A stretch of DNA of 64,000 nucleotides. Source: an uncultured Anaerofilum sp. Its GTDB lineage: Bacteria > Bacillota > Clostridia > Oscillospirales > Ruminococcaceae. The stretch spans positions 62,001-126,000 of the forward strand of contig CALWZC010000007.1 in NCBI GenBank assembly GCA_944385935.1, given 5' to 3'. The notes under the pieces are model-generated. The model had not been told where the DNA came from and did not search any database. It was given only the letters and a program-made list of their open reading frames with translations. The first letter of the stretch is position 1. The number at the start of each line of letters is the position of its first letter. Positions 54,722 to 63,658 of this stretch are shown here, piece by piece. The position numbers and the translations under genes were made by a program.

Positions 54722-55945
54722 TTAGCTTTGTTCGTTCACCTTTTCGGCTTCTTTCAAATTTTTCTGATGCTCCTCAAAGGTGGTTGCATAATAGTATTTG
54801 CCCTGTTTATCTGTCAGGAAGAAATAATAATTGTGCTCTTGTGGGTACAAAGCCGCTTGAATGGCATCTCGTCCGGGGCAGGACAAGGGGCCAGCAGGCA
54901 ATCCCACACGAGAATTTGGGTCATTATCTCCTGTGTAATAGGCATTTTTAATATTTTCTGGTGTTACGGATTCTCCCTGTGTAGCATCCACTCCATTGAG
55001 TTTTGCATAGTAGGGGAATACAAAGTCAGACAGATAATACCAAGTAACATCACTGCCCATACGAGGATAGGGGGAATCCGGCTTTAGACGATTGTGGAAA
55101 ACACCCGAAACACCCGCTTGGTTGGCAGGTAGTCCAGCTTCTTCCTGTACCAAACTTGCCAAAGTAATTACTTCTCGTAGACTCATTCCCAGCTCATCCA
55201 TACGGGTATACATTTCAGGGGTAATTACCTTGTCAAACTGTTCATACAGTTTGCGCACAATATTGTGTGGGGTTTCGTCTGCATAGAATTCGTATGTATC
55301 TGGGAACAAATATCCTTCCGCTTTCATAAAGGTGTTGGGGTCTGCATCAACCTTACTCCAGAAGGAAATATCGCTGAAATCTCCGTTGTTTGCTTCCTCA
55401 ATAAATTCATCCGCAGTACACAATCCAGCTTCCTCCATACGTTTGGCAAACTGGAATACAGTGCTGCCTTCTGGGATGGTTACCCAAACAGTTTCCCGTG
55501 GCTTTGTTTGGCTGAGCTTTTCAATAATCTGGTCATATCCCATTCCGGCACGGAACACAAAATCACCATATTGCAACTTATCGCTTGCACCAGTAATCTG
55601 CAAATACGCCTTAAAGAACAGAGAATGTTCAATAACACCCTGCTCTTGTAGCATGTCTGCAATTTCCGAGGGGCTGGTTCCTTCCGAAATGGTTAAGGTG
55701 ATATTTTCATCTCCATGGGCTTTGCCTCCGGCAATTTCATCCATGGCTTGCATAATCATCCAGCTGCCGCCCAGTAGTACAATGGCAAACAACAGTGCCA
55801 ATACCAGACCTACCATGCTGCATCCAAACTTGCGCCTGCGCTCTGCCTCATATTCTAGTTCTTCTTCCTCGTCATACTCCATATCGGGTGGGGTTTCTGG
55901 CATAGACTTGGAGGAAGGAGCTCCTTTTTCCCTTTTAAACTTCAT
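54722..55945 (-). CDS. mltG: Endolytic transglycosylase MltG
   Basis: A 407-residue YceG/MltG protein that cuts nascent peptidoglycan strands. An acidic cytoplasmic N-terminus is followed by one membrane helix near residues 44-66 (SMVGLVLALLFAIVLL), a LysM-like region (LTISEGTSPSEIADML) and the catalytic domain. The catalytic Glu is in LASLVQEEAGL, and NRL, YPRMGSDVTWYY and PAGPLSCPGRDAIQAAL are typical. The ATG overlaps the GNAT stop by 4 bases. Confidence 0.95.
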   Translation of the reverse strand: MKFKREKGAPSSKSMPETPPDMEYDEEEELEYEAERRRKFGCSMVGLVLALLFAIVLLGGSWMIMQAMDEIAGGKAHGDENITLTISEGTSPSEIADMLQEQGVIEHSLFFKAYLQITGASDKLQYGDFVFRAGMGYDQIIEKLSQTKPRETVWVTIPEGSTVFQFAKRMEEAGLCTADEFIEEANNGDFSDISFWSKVDADPNTFMKAEGYLFPDTYEFYADETPHNIVRKLYEQFDKVITPEMYTRMDELGMSLREVITLASLVQEEAGLPANQAGVSGVFHNRLKPDSPYPRMGSDVTWYYLSDFVFPYYAKLNGVDATQGESVTPENIKNAYYTGDNDPNSRVGLPAGPLSCPGRDAIQAALYPQEHNYYFFLTDKQGKYYYATTFEEHQKNLKEAEKVNEQS

Positions 55946-56784
55946 GTTTGCAAAACACCTCTTTTTTCATCCAAAATCAATGGCAAGTAGCCACTTCGCA
56001 AAGGAGGTTGTGCACCCCAGAAGCAAGCCATGCCATATAATTCTAATTTTCCTTCACCTAAACAAATTTCGCTGTTTTCTGGCAACACAATTTCTGCATG
56101 TTCCAGTCCTGTCCGGTCACGGGCAGCCTCTAACAACAGTTGTGCATCGTAGTCACTTTGTGCAAACAGCTCTGTGAAATACAAAGTATCTCCCTGTTCA
56201 AAAAAAACACCATATCCTTTTTCGTTTTCCACAGCGGTGGCACCTTGAGAATACAAAGAGAGCAACTGCACAACCAAACCTTCTGGTGGCAAAGAAACAC
56301 TTTCTGGACTGTACTTGTTCCGCAACTGCCCTAAACGAGGGGCGGTAATGGAATCGAACTGTGCTTGTGCCCATAAATTTCTGCGAATAGAACGGCTCAA
56401 ATGGCGGCGACGAAAATAGGGTACAAAACCTTGCTGTTCCCAAACCTCTTGGTGTTGGGATGGAATGGCCGCCACAGCAAACCCTTTTCCTTTCATGGTT
56501 TGCTGATTTTTGGCATACTCCAACAAACCTGCCAAATGTTCCGCCTGTCCATTTGAAGAACAAGCCGATAAACCATACAAGTACACACCTGGCAACTGCT
56601 CCATGGTAACAGGAATTGCTGCCACAAAAAACAGGATGGTATTTTCCTCTTGGCAAAGATAGATATTTTCCAACCCTGCCACCTGCTCCAAAATGGTTTT
56701 TGCATCCTTTTCGCTGCACATTAACTGTTGTTGCCATACATTGCACAGCATTGGCAAATCTGCTGCTGTGGCTTGTTGGTACAT
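55942..56784 (-). CDS. GNAT-type N-acetyltransferase-like protein
   Basis: A 280-residue protein with an N-terminal GNAT-like fold. It contains ATAADLPMLCNVWQQ, a central acetyl-CoA region LEYAKNQQTMKGKGFAVAAIPSQHQEVWEQQGFVPYFRRR, and an extra C-terminal half ending in a second GNAT-like strand set. The substrate is unknown. GGGAGGGATAG precedes the ATG. It sits 4 bases after tmk and overlaps mltG, so it belongs to that operon. Confidence 0.72.
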   Translation of the reverse strand: MYQQATAADLPMLCNVWQQQLMCSEKDAKTILEQVAGLENIYLCQEENTILFFVAAIPVTMEQLPGVYLYGLSACSSNGQAEHLAGLLEYAKNQQTMKGKGFAVAAIPSQHQEVWEQQGFVPYFRRRHLSRSIRRNLWAQAQFDSITAPRLGQLRNKYSPESVSLPPEGLVVQLLSLYSQGATAVENEKGYGVFFEQGDTLYFTELFAQSDYDAQLLLEAARDRTGLEHAEIVLPENSEICLGEGKLELYGMACFWGAQPPLRSGYLPLILDEKRGVLQT

Positions 56785-56788
56785 ATCT

Positions 56789-57463
56789 CTATCCCTCCCG
56801 TTTTAACAGGATTTTCACCTGTTGCAAAATCTCTTGCGCAATCTCCTCTATGGGGCGCATGGTATGCTCTTGGCTACACTGGACAACCTTCCAACCAAAG
56901 GTTTCTGCACACCATTGTGCCGCTTTGCGGCTGCACTGCAAATATTCTAAATCTTTTTCGTGGATGTCTTTTTTCTGTTCTTGTCCCTGATACCGCTGGC
57001 TAAGAAGTTTCTGACTAACCTCTGGTTCCACCGACAAATACAATACAAAATCTGGTTTTGGAATGCCCACTTTATCATATTCCAATTCAAATAGCCAACT
57101 GGTAAATTCCTGCCACTGGCTGGGGGGCAATTTAGAGCACTGATGCACTGCATTGGAGGTGGTATAGCGGTCGGCTATAATAATGCCACCTTGCTGGTAA
57201 AACTGCTCCCATTCCTGCCGAAAGCTAGCAAAGCGGTCGATGGTAAACAAAATAGAGGCTGCATAGGGGTTTACATCTCCGGCATGACTTCCCAACTTTC
57301 CCCCTAAATACTCTTGCACAGGAATGCAAAAAGGGCTTTGATAATTTGGAAAGGAAACCTGCCTTACAGGATACCCTTCTTGCTGAAGATTTTGAGTAAG
57401 TAGCTTTGCCTGTGTTGCTTTCCCACTGCCATCCAGCCCTTCCAATACAATCAGTTTTCCCAT
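56789..57463 (-). CDS. tmk: Thymidylate kinase
   Basis: A 224-residue dTMP kinase. The P-loop EGLDGSGKATQAKLL lies at residues 8-22; the Walker A Ser/Thr after the Lys is Ala here, with Thr at the next position. It also shows the dTMP-site Asp-Arg-Tyr in IIADRYTTSNAVHQ and KPDFVLYLSVEPE. The ATG at 57463 lies after AAAAAGGAGGCCC; the longer frame runs into thyX. It overlaps the thyX end by 13 bases, so synthesis and phosphorylation of dTMP are encoded together. Confidence 0.92.
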   Translation of the reverse strand: MGKLIVLEGLDGSGKATQAKLLTQNLQQEGYPVRQVSFPNYQSPFCIPVQEYLGGKLGSHAGDVNPYAASILFTIDRFASFRQEWEQFYQQGGIIIADRYTTSNAVHQCSKLPPSQWQEFTSWLFELEYDKVGIPKPDFVLYLSVEPEVSQKLLSQRYQGQEQKKDIHEKDLEYLQCSRKAAQWCAETFGWKVVQCSQEHTMRPIEEIAQEILQQVKILLKREG

Positions 57464-58236
57464 GAATGGGCCTCCTTTTTCAGTGCAGCATATTTTTCCC
57501 GCATTTGGGAAACTTTGCCGCAACTCATAGCACCCTCTGGACAAGGCCCTTTCACACATCCAGGGCCGCTATTTTCAAATAAGGAGGGGGCAATGGGATA
57601 AACCAACCGCAACATTTCATCTGCTAGATTGCGGATTTCCCACTGTGCTCTTTGGCAACAGCGATGACGGAAAAAGTTGTTTAGGCTGCGGGCGTTCATG
57701 GTGACCATCATCTTTGTGGTGCAGGCGTTTGGCAATACAAAGCGAGCATCCTCAATGGCCATTTTTTCTGCTTGTCGAGTGGCTGTTTTTTCGTCCAACC
57801 CTTCTTTCATAAGGCGGCGGATATGACCATCCTTTAATACAGCAGCAATACGCCGATATTGCTCCCCTGCTTGCTCCATTGCCTCAGAAAATGCCTCTTG
57901 GCTTTGTTGGTCTTGTTCCACCATTTCCGGTGTGACAAATTCAAATTCATTTAACCGAACATATCGTTGACTTTGTACGCTAAAACTAGCAATGCGGTGG
58001 CGGGTAATCTGGGCCAACAGTGCACGGCTTACCCCTTCAATACCAAAAGTAAAGCTAACATGTTCTGTGGGGCTTTCGTGGCCAAGGCTTGCCAATTTGC
58101 GAACAAAGTCACGACTTTTTTGCTGGTCTAAACCATCCAGCAGTGTTTGCAGCTCTGCATCTGAGTAACATAATTTTGCTGCCGCTGCTACCACCTGCTC
58201 TGGGTTGGGTGTGTGTGCGATGAGTGTAACTTTCAT
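57451..58236 (-). CDS. thyX: FAD-dependent thymidylate synthase
   Basis: A 261-residue ThyX making dTMP from dUMP with methylene-tetrahydrofolate and FAD. The ThyX motif RHRIASFSVQSQRY is at residues 79-92, and the dUMP-site region reads MVTMNARSLNNFFRHRCCQRAQWEIR. A Cys-rich tail (GCVKGPCPEGAMSCGK) is typical of clostridial forms. AAAAGGAACG precedes the ATG. It lies 18 bases after pcrA. Confidence 0.96.
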   Translation of the reverse strand: MKVTLIAHTPNPEQVVAAAAKLCYSDAELQTLLDGLDQQKSRDFVRKLASLGHESPTEHVSFTFGIEGVSRALLAQITRHRIASFSVQSQRYVRLNEFEFVTPEMVEQDQQSQEAFSEAMEQAGEQYRRIAAVLKDGHIRRLMKEGLDEKTATRQAEKMAIEDARFVLPNACTTKMMVTMNARSLNNFFRHRCCQRAQWEIRNLADEMLRLVYPIAPSLFENSGPGCVKGPCPEGAMSCGKVSQMREKYAALKKEAHSWEN

Positions 58237-58254
58237 GGAATCGTTCCTTTTGTT

Positions 58255-60726
58255 TTACAATTTTTTGATGGGTGTATAGTTTGCCATGGTCTTGCGCAGA
58301 CCAGCAGAATCAAACTGAATTTCCAGCAACATATCTCCTGCCATGGGAGTGACCTTCCGAATTACGCCCTTACCCCATACTTTGTGTTCCACATGGTCAC
58401 CAACAGCATAGTTTGCTTTGGGTGTGGCTGCCTTTGTTGCAGAGGTTTGGGAACTGCCCACGGTGGCTGTTTTCCATGGTGCTGGCTTTCTTTGGGCAGA
58501 GGAAGAATTGCCCCAACTGGTGGCTTGTCTGCCACCACTGGCAGAGCCTGTTCCCCATCCAGAGGCATTGCCCCATGAACCACCAGAAACCGAAGGTTGA
58601 CCATAGCTGCTATTCCACCCATATCGGTTGGATACTTTTTCATCCAAAAGAACTGGGTCAATTTCATTTAGGAAACGACTGGGGCGGTTGCGATTGGTTT
58701 TTCCAAACATTACCCGACTTTGACTGGAAACCAGCCATAGTTCTTGCTTTGCGCGGGTAATTCCCACATAGCATAAACGCCGTTCTTCCTCTAAATCTTC
58801 ATCGGAATAGCGGCTTTTTTCGCCGGGGAATATTCCTTCCTCTAAGCCCAAAATAAACACATAGGGGAACTCAAGCCCTTTTGCAGCGTGCATGGTCATC
58901 ATCACCACACGGTCGGCGGTTTGGTCGTAGTTGTCCAAATCAGAAATGAGGGCAACTTCTTCTAAGAAGCCTTGCAAGGTTGCTTCCTCGCCCTTTTGGT
59001 CGGCATACAAACGCAAGCTGGAAATCAACTGGCCAAGGTTTTCCAAACGGGCAGCACCTTCCTCCCCCTGTGCCTCTAACATCTGTTTGTAACCAGTAAT
59101 ATCCAACAGTTGCGTAGCAAAATCCTCCAAAGAATTGGTTTCTAGTATTTCACGCAATTTTGCAATAATTTGATAGAACTCTTGTAGCGCAGAAGCGGAA
59201 CGCCCCAACTCCATAAACTGGTTGGCATGTTCTGCCACTTCCAAAAGACTCATACTATAAGAGGTTCCAAGGGCAGACATTTTTTCAATGGTGGCATTGC
59301 CAATTTTTCTGGCAGGCTCGTTAATAATCCGCTTTAGCCGCAGGTCGTCCTTTTTATTGACCACCACAGAGAAATAGGAAATAATATCCTTTACCTCTTT
59401 TCGGTCATAAAAGCGTTGCCCACCAATTACCTTATAGGGAATACCCGAACGGGCAAAATAGGTTTCCACTGGGCCCGACTGGGCATTCATGCGGTATAAA
59501 ACAGCGTGGTCTGCTAAGGTTGCACCTTTTTTCAGATTTTCACCAATAATTGCAGCCACATATTGTGCCTCATCGGTTTCGCTGTCTGCTTCGTAATAGT
59601 GCACCTTTTGCCCTTCGCCATTGTTTGTCCATAGAGTTTTTCCCTTGCGTGTGTGGTTATTGCGAATAACACAGTTTGCGGCATCCAAAATTCTGGAAGT
59701 AGAGCGATAATTTTGCTCCAGACGAATCACCTGAGCACCTTTAAAATGCTTTTCAAAATTGAGAATGTTCTCAATGGTAGCACCACGGAAACGGTAAATG
59801 CTTTGGTCATCATCGCCCACAACGCAGACATTTTGGTGAACACATCCCAAAAGATAGACCAACTGAAATTGGGCAATGCTGGTATCTTGATATTCGTCCA
59901 CTAAAATATAGCGAAATCTTTCTCTGTAATAGTTGCGACACTCCTCAAAACCTTCCAATAATCGCACTGTATAATAGATTAGGTCGTCAAAATCCATTGC
60001 CCCAGCCTTCAAAAGTTTGGTTTGATAGGCACCATAGATTTTGCCAATAAGCAGTTGTTTTGCATTTTCGCTTTGCTCTATGGCATCTTTGGGAGAAATC
60101 ATCTGGTCTTTTAGCCTACCAATAGCAGAAATGCAAGATTTTACAGGCAAAAATTTTTCATCCACCGAAAGTTCTTTGTACACTTCTTTCATGGCTCGCT
60201 GCTGGTCATCGGTATCGTATATGGTAAAACTTTGAGGAAATCCCAGTTTTCCTGCATCTCTCCGTAGCATACGCACACAGGCAGAGTGAAAGGTAGAAGC
60301 GTTCACATCCCTGCCCATGGTTTCTCCCAGCATTTTCGCCAATCGTTCTTTCAGTTCTCCTGCCGCTTTGTTGGTAAAGGTGATTGCAAGGACGTTCCAT
60401 GGTCTTACTGGGCTATCCTCCAACATGGGTTGTAAAGATGGCTCAATGGGTGCTCCTTGCAATGCTTTTTGTAATTGCTCGCAATCCTCCTGTGTTGCCG
60501 GACGGGGCAACCATTGGCTTTGATGCCCTTTTCCGAACCGAATCATATTGGCAATCCGGTTTACCAAAACGGTGGTTTTTCCGCTGCCGGCACCTGCCAA
60601 AATCAACAGTGGCCCCTCTGTGTGGAACACTGCTTGTTTTTGCATATCATTTAATTTGCCAAATTGCGCCTCAATATATTGTTTGCGCAGTTGAATAAAC
60701 CGCTGGTCAAAGGATTGTATAGCCAT
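58255..60726 (-). CDS. pcrA: UvrD/PcrA-type ATP-dependent DNA helicase
   Basis: An 823-residue superfamily 1A helicase. It has the Q motif LNDMQKQAVFH, Walker A LILAGAGSGKTTVLVNRI near residue 42, Walker B YILVDEYQDTSIAQFQL, motif III VVGDDDQSIYRFRGA, motif IV LEQNYRSTSRILDAA and motif V MTMHAAKGLEFPYVF. An extra segment of about 45 residues follows motif I (SQWLPRPATQEDCEQLQKAL), common in clostridial PcrA. The Gly/Ser/Trp-rich linker and C-terminal tudor-like domain (GDHVEHKVWGKGVI) match the RNA-polymerase-binding end. It leads the operon to mltG. Confidence 0.95.
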   Translation of the reverse strand: MAIQSFDQRFIQLRKQYIEAQFGKLNDMQKQAVFHTEGPLLILAGAGSGKTTVLVNRIANMIRFGKGHQSQWLPRPATQEDCEQLQKALQGAPIEPSLQPMLEDSPVRPWNVLAITFTNKAAGELKERLAKMLGETMGRDVNASTFHSACVRMLRRDAGKLGFPQSFTIYDTDDQQRAMKEVYKELSVDEKFLPVKSCISAIGRLKDQMISPKDAIEQSENAKQLLIGKIYGAYQTKLLKAGAMDFDDLIYYTVRLLEGFEECRNYYRERFRYILVDEYQDTSIAQFQLVYLLGCVHQNVCVVGDDDQSIYRFRGATIENILNFEKHFKGAQVIRLEQNYRSTSRILDAANCVIRNNHTRKGKTLWTNNGEGQKVHYYEADSETDEAQYVAAIIGENLKKGATLADHAVLYRMNAQSGPVETYFARSGIPYKVIGGQRFYDRKEVKDIISYFSVVVNKKDDLRLKRIINEPARKIGNATIEKMSALGTSYSMSLLEVAEHANQFMELGRSASALQEFYQIIAKLREILETNSLEDFATQLLDITGYKQMLEAQGEEGAARLENLGQLISSLRLYADQKGEEATLQGFLEEVALISDLDNYDQTADRVVMMTMHAAKGLEFPYVFILGLEEGIFPGEKSRYSDEDLEEERRLCYVGITRAKQELWLVSSQSRVMFGKTNRNRPSRFLNEIDPVLLDEKVSNRYGWNSSYGQPSVSGGSWGNASGWGTGSASGGRQATSWGNSSSAQRKPAPWKTATVGSSQTSATKAATPKANYAVGDHVEHKVWGKGVIRKVTPMAGDMLLEIQFDSAGLRKTMANYTPIKKL

Positions 60727-60832
60727 TGGATTCTCCCTTATCTATAAAAACTGCAATACTTGTTGTTAGTATACCACAAATGCCTTTGCAGGGGCAATAC
60801 TGACAGCGGGATTCTGCCTAGCTTTGCAAAAA

Positions 60833-60870
60833 AATCGGTTTTCTGCCCTTGGTAATACAGAAAACCGATT
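60833..60870 (-). terminator. Terminator of oadG-oadB
   Basis: AATCGGTTTTCTG (60833-60845) pairs exactly with CAGAAAACCGATT (60858-60870). On the minus strand it runs into TTTTTTT. Confidence 0.9.
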
Positions 60871-60875
60871 GAATA

Positions 60876-62060
60876 CTATTTAAATAGATTGATAAGAATT
60901 CCTGCCGCCACAGCAGAGCCAATTACCCCAGCCACATTGGGGCCCATGGCGTGCATGAGCAAAAAGTTTTGTGGATTTTCCTCTTGTCCCACCTTTTGGG
61001 CAACACGGGCTGCCATAGGTACTGCTGAAACACCAGCAGCACCAATCAAGGGATTTACCTGTCCATGGGTGAGCCAACACATCAGTTTGCCCAGCAGCAC
61101 TCCTCCTGCGGTGCCCACAGAGAACGCAACCAGCCCCAACAAAATAATACCCAGTGTACGCCATGTCAAAAATGTGTCTGCGCTGGTGGTACATCCCACG
61201 GAAAAACCCAAAAAGATGGTAATAATATTCATCAGTTCATTTCCGGCGGTTTTGGTAATGCGCTCTACGACGCCAGATTCTTTCATCAAATTGCCCAGCA
61301 TCAACATTCCCACCAAAACAGCAGACTGAGGAAGAATCAAGCTAATAACAATGGTACACAAAATAGGAAATACAATTTTCTCGGTTTTGGACACAGTGCG
61401 TAGTTGGCGCATTTGTATTTTCCGTTCCTCTTTGGTGGTAAGCAACCGCATGATGGGCGGCTGAATAACAGGAACCAAAGCCATGTAGCTATAGGCAGCC
61501 ACTGCAATAGAACCCAATAAACCTGGTGCCAACTGCCCTGTCACAAAGATAGCTGTAGGGCCATCTGCTCCACCAATGATACCGATGGCGGCTGCCTCGT
61601 TTGGTTGAAACCGCAACAAAATGGCACCTACATAGGTGAAAAATATTCCCAACTGTGCCGCTGCACCCAAAAGAAGGCTTTTGGGATTGGAAATCAGCGG
61701 CCCGAAATCGGTCATAGTGCCAATGCCTAAAAAAATCAATGGAGGATAAATGCCCAGCTTAACCCCCAAATAAAGCAAATCTCCTAGTCCACCCTCTTGT
61801 AGAATCTTTTCCCACAAAGGGTACCCTGTGGGGGTATCTACAAAAAATTCCATGTGAATAATGCCGCTTCCCGGAAGGTTTGCCATAAGCATACCAAAGG
61901 CAATGGGAAGCAAAAGCAAGGGTTCAAACTTTTTTACAATGGCAAGATACAAAAGCCCACAAGCCACCAGTATCATCGCCAAATAGCCCAAATTTTGGAA
62001 CAACAACACAAAACCAGAGGACTCTACAATCTTTTGAATGGTTTGAAAAAATGCTTGCAT
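60876..62060 (-). CDS. Na+-translocating decarboxylase beta subunit
   Basis: A 394-residue membrane subunit of the oxaloacetate/glutaconyl-CoA/methylmalonyl-CoA decarboxylase family, which couples decarboxylation of a biotin-bound carboxyl group to Na+ export. It has about nine membrane helices, the Na+-site segments AIGIIGGADGPTAIFVTGQLAP and GTAGGVLLGKLMCWLT, and a C-terminal GAAGVSAVPMAARVAQKVG. Which decarboxylase it serves cannot be told, as the alpha and biotin-carrier genes are not in the window. It is 12 bases after the gamma subunit. Confidence 0.93.
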   Translation of the reverse strand: MQAFFQTIQKIVESSGFVLLFQNLGYLAMILVACGLLYLAIVKKFEPLLLLPIAFGMLMANLPGSGIIHMEFFVDTPTGYPLWEKILQEGGLGDLLYLGVKLGIYPPLIFLGIGTMTDFGPLISNPKSLLLGAAAQLGIFFTYVGAILLRFQPNEAAAIGIIGGADGPTAIFVTGQLAPGLLGSIAVAAYSYMALVPVIQPPIMRLLTTKEERKIQMRQLRTVSKTEKIVFPILCTIVISLILPQSAVLVGMLMLGNLMKESGVVERITKTAGNELMNIITIFLGFSVGCTTSADTFLTWRTLGIILLGLVAFSVGTAGGVLLGKLMCWLTHGQVNPLIGAAGVSAVPMAARVAQKVGQEENPQNFLLMHAMGPNVAGVIGSAVAAGILINLFK

Positions 62061-62072
62061 AATAGTCCCCCC

Positions 62073-62447
62073 TTATTTCAACCCAAAAGGTGTTGTAGCT
62101 TCTTCCATTCCTGCTTTTGCCCAAGAGCTTTTGGAGAGAATGGTTTTTTTCACTGGCTGAACGCTGCATATTTTACATTCCCCCACCATTGCATAGGCGG
62201 CAGCCGTAATGGCTGCAAGAATTTCGGGAGAAACGGAATCTTCTTCCGCTGGCTGTGGTTGGGGAGGTTTAGGTAGTTCCGCTTTTGGTGGATTTTGCTT
62301 TGCTTGTAGCCAATCAAATAGTTTTCCCTGTGCTGTAATCAAAAGAGAAATGACAATCAAAATGGCAAACACCAACCCCATACCTGTACATACAACCACT
62401 GCTGGACTAGGGGCAACTTTTGCCGCTACTATCATCCAATCCTGCAC
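62073..62447 (-). CDS. OadG-type decarboxylase gamma subunit
   Basis: A 124-residue small subunit. One membrane helix occurs near residues 18-40 (VVVCTGMGLVFAILIVISLLI). A Pro/Glu-rich linker follows, then a short C-terminal segment ISPEILAAITAAAYAM-like (SPEILAAITAAAYAMVG). The family holds the complex together. It starts at GTG after AGAGGGATAGC. Confidence 0.85.
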   Translation of the reverse strand: MQDWMIVAAKVAPSPAVVVCTGMGLVFAILIVISLLITAQGKLFDWLQAKQNPPKAELPKPPQPQPAEEDSVSPEILAAITAAAYAMVGECKICSVQPVKKTILSKSSWAKAGMEEATTPFGLK

Positions 62448-62548
62448 CTGCTATCCCTCTTTTCTGTTGATGGTTCTATATGTTGTTCCATACCGAACCC
62501 CCACAAACTTTATGCCTTTATTATACCGCCACACAAGTATCTTTTCAA

Positions 62549-62581
62549 CAAAAAATCCTCTGTTTTCACAGAGGATTTTTA
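62549..62581 (-). terminator. Terminator of the ribU-type gene
   Basis: AAAAAATCCTCTG pairs exactly with CAGAGGATTTTT around a 6-base loop. Confidence 0.9.
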
Positions 62582-62604
62582 TAATATTGCTATATTTTTT
62601 ATCT

Positions 62605-63234
62605 TTATTTTTCAAGGGCTTTTTCAGACATCTGTGCCGATGCTGCACCTTGCCCAAACAACATACCTTTCAAACGATGGTACAGCAGCATAGTCAAACC
62701 AGCTACAACGGTACCCTTTATCAGGTTGAACGGCACCACACCAAACAAAATATAGCCCTTTAGGTCTGTAATCGCAGGGTTCAAGGCTTGGCAAGCTGCA
62801 ATAATGGCATCATAGGGCATATAGGCGGCTGCATAGAAAGGAAGTAGAATAAAATAGTTTGCCACTGCGCCCACAATGGTAATTACTCCAACAGAGCTTA
62901 CACAAGCCACCAATGCGCCTTTTGCTGTGCTTCGCAACCGATACACCAATCCACCTGTTAGAGCAAAGCTGCCTGTAATTAAAAAGTCTGCCAACTCCCC
63001 TACCCCAGCCGTTTGAGTGCTTAAAAGGTGAATCAATGATTTTAGCAGTGCAATGATTACCCCTTCTATGGGACCAAACAGAAAGCTACCTAAAAAAATA
63101 GGTACTGCTGAGATATCCAATTTTAGAAAAGGCGGCATAAAAGGCAAAGGCATTTCAAAAAACATCAGCCCAGCAGACACCGCTGTCAGCATACCCATTA
63201 GGGCAATTTTTCGCACAGAGTTTTGTTGTTTCAT
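62605..63234 (-). CDS. ribU: ECF transporter riboflavin-specific S component
   Basis: A 209-residue membrane protein with six hydrophobic segments. It shows KIALMGMLTAVSAGLMFFEMPLPFMPPFLKLDISAVPIFLGSFLFGP near the start when read through, a stretch typical of RibU, and PFNLIKGTVVAGLTMLLYHRL near the end. It binds riboflavin or FMN and works with a shared ECF module encoded elsewhere. The ATG at 63234 has CCAAGGAGG upstream; the longer frame reads through the leader. The FMN riboswitch upstream supports the riboflavin assignment strongly. Confidence 0.93.
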   Translation of the reverse strand: MKQQNSVRKIALMGMLTAVSAGLMFFEMPLPFMPPFLKLDISAVPIFLGSFLFGPIEGVIIALLKSLIHLLSTQTAGVGELADFLITGSFALTGGLVYRLRSTAKGALVACVSSVGVITIVGAVANYFILLPFYAAAYMPYDAIIAACQALNPAITDLKGYILFGVVPFNLIKGTVVAGLTMLLYHRLKGMLFGQGAASAQMSEKALEK

Positions 63235-63321
63235 TGTTGTTTTCCTCCTTGGTTTGCAGGGGATAAATCCCCTTTTGTGGTCAAGCTGTTTGCATGGTGC
63301 GGCTCTGCCCTGTTCTGCAAA

Positions 63322-63355
63322 CAAAAACACCCCTTTGCAAAAATATGCAAAAGGG
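63322..63355 (-). terminator. Intrinsic terminator between the FMN riboswitch and ribU
   Basis: On the minus strand, CCCTTTTGCA (63355-63346) pairs with TTGCAAAGGGG (63341-63331), followed by TGTTTTTG. It lies within the leader, so FMN binding probably favours this stem and stops transcription. Confidence 0.7.
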
Positions 63356-63370
63356 CGCAGCAAACCAAAG

Positions 63371-63490
63371 TTTCGCCGTTTCTTTCATCCGGACTATACC
63401 GTCGGCTTTGGAATTTCACCAAATCAGCACAGCAAATTGCTGTGGTCGTGGGCTATACCACCGGTGGGGAATTTCACCCCGCCCTGAAAC
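63371..63490 (-). promoter_or_regulatory. FMN riboswitch (RFN element)
   Basis: On the minus strand the conserved RFN blocks occur in order: GGGCGGGGTGAAATTCCCCA, CCGGTGGTATAGCCCACGA, a variable hairpin (CACAGCAATTTGCTGTG), GATTTGGTGAAATTCC, GCCGACGGTATAGTCCGGAT and GAAAGAAACGGCG. It senses FMN in the leader of the riboflavin transporter. Start and end are approximate. Confidence 0.95.
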
Positions 63491-63535
63491 AAGCTGTTAT
63501 AAAAAGGTCTACCCTTTTGGGCAACCCTTTCCTGT

Positions 63536-63564
63536 ATTATATGCGCTTTAGCAAAAAAAATCAA
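63536..63564 (-). promoter_or_regulatory. Promoter of the ribU leader
   Basis: On the minus strand, TTGATT (63564-63559), 17 bases, TATAAT (63541-63536), about 45 bases before the riboswitch. Confidence 0.7.
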
Positions 63565-63604
63565 CCTTTTCTATAAATTTTAATCTGTTTTTCTTAGACT
63601 ATGC

Positions 63605-63610
63605 TATAAT
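63605..63610 (+). promoter_or_regulatory. -10 element of the acyltransferase gene
   Basis: TATAAT with a TG-type extension (ATGCTATAAT), 48 bases before the ATG. No clear -35 is visible. Confidence 0.5.
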
Positions 63611-63658
63611 AGTATCACTAAACAAAAACAGAAATTTTTATAGAAAGGATGCTCTTTT

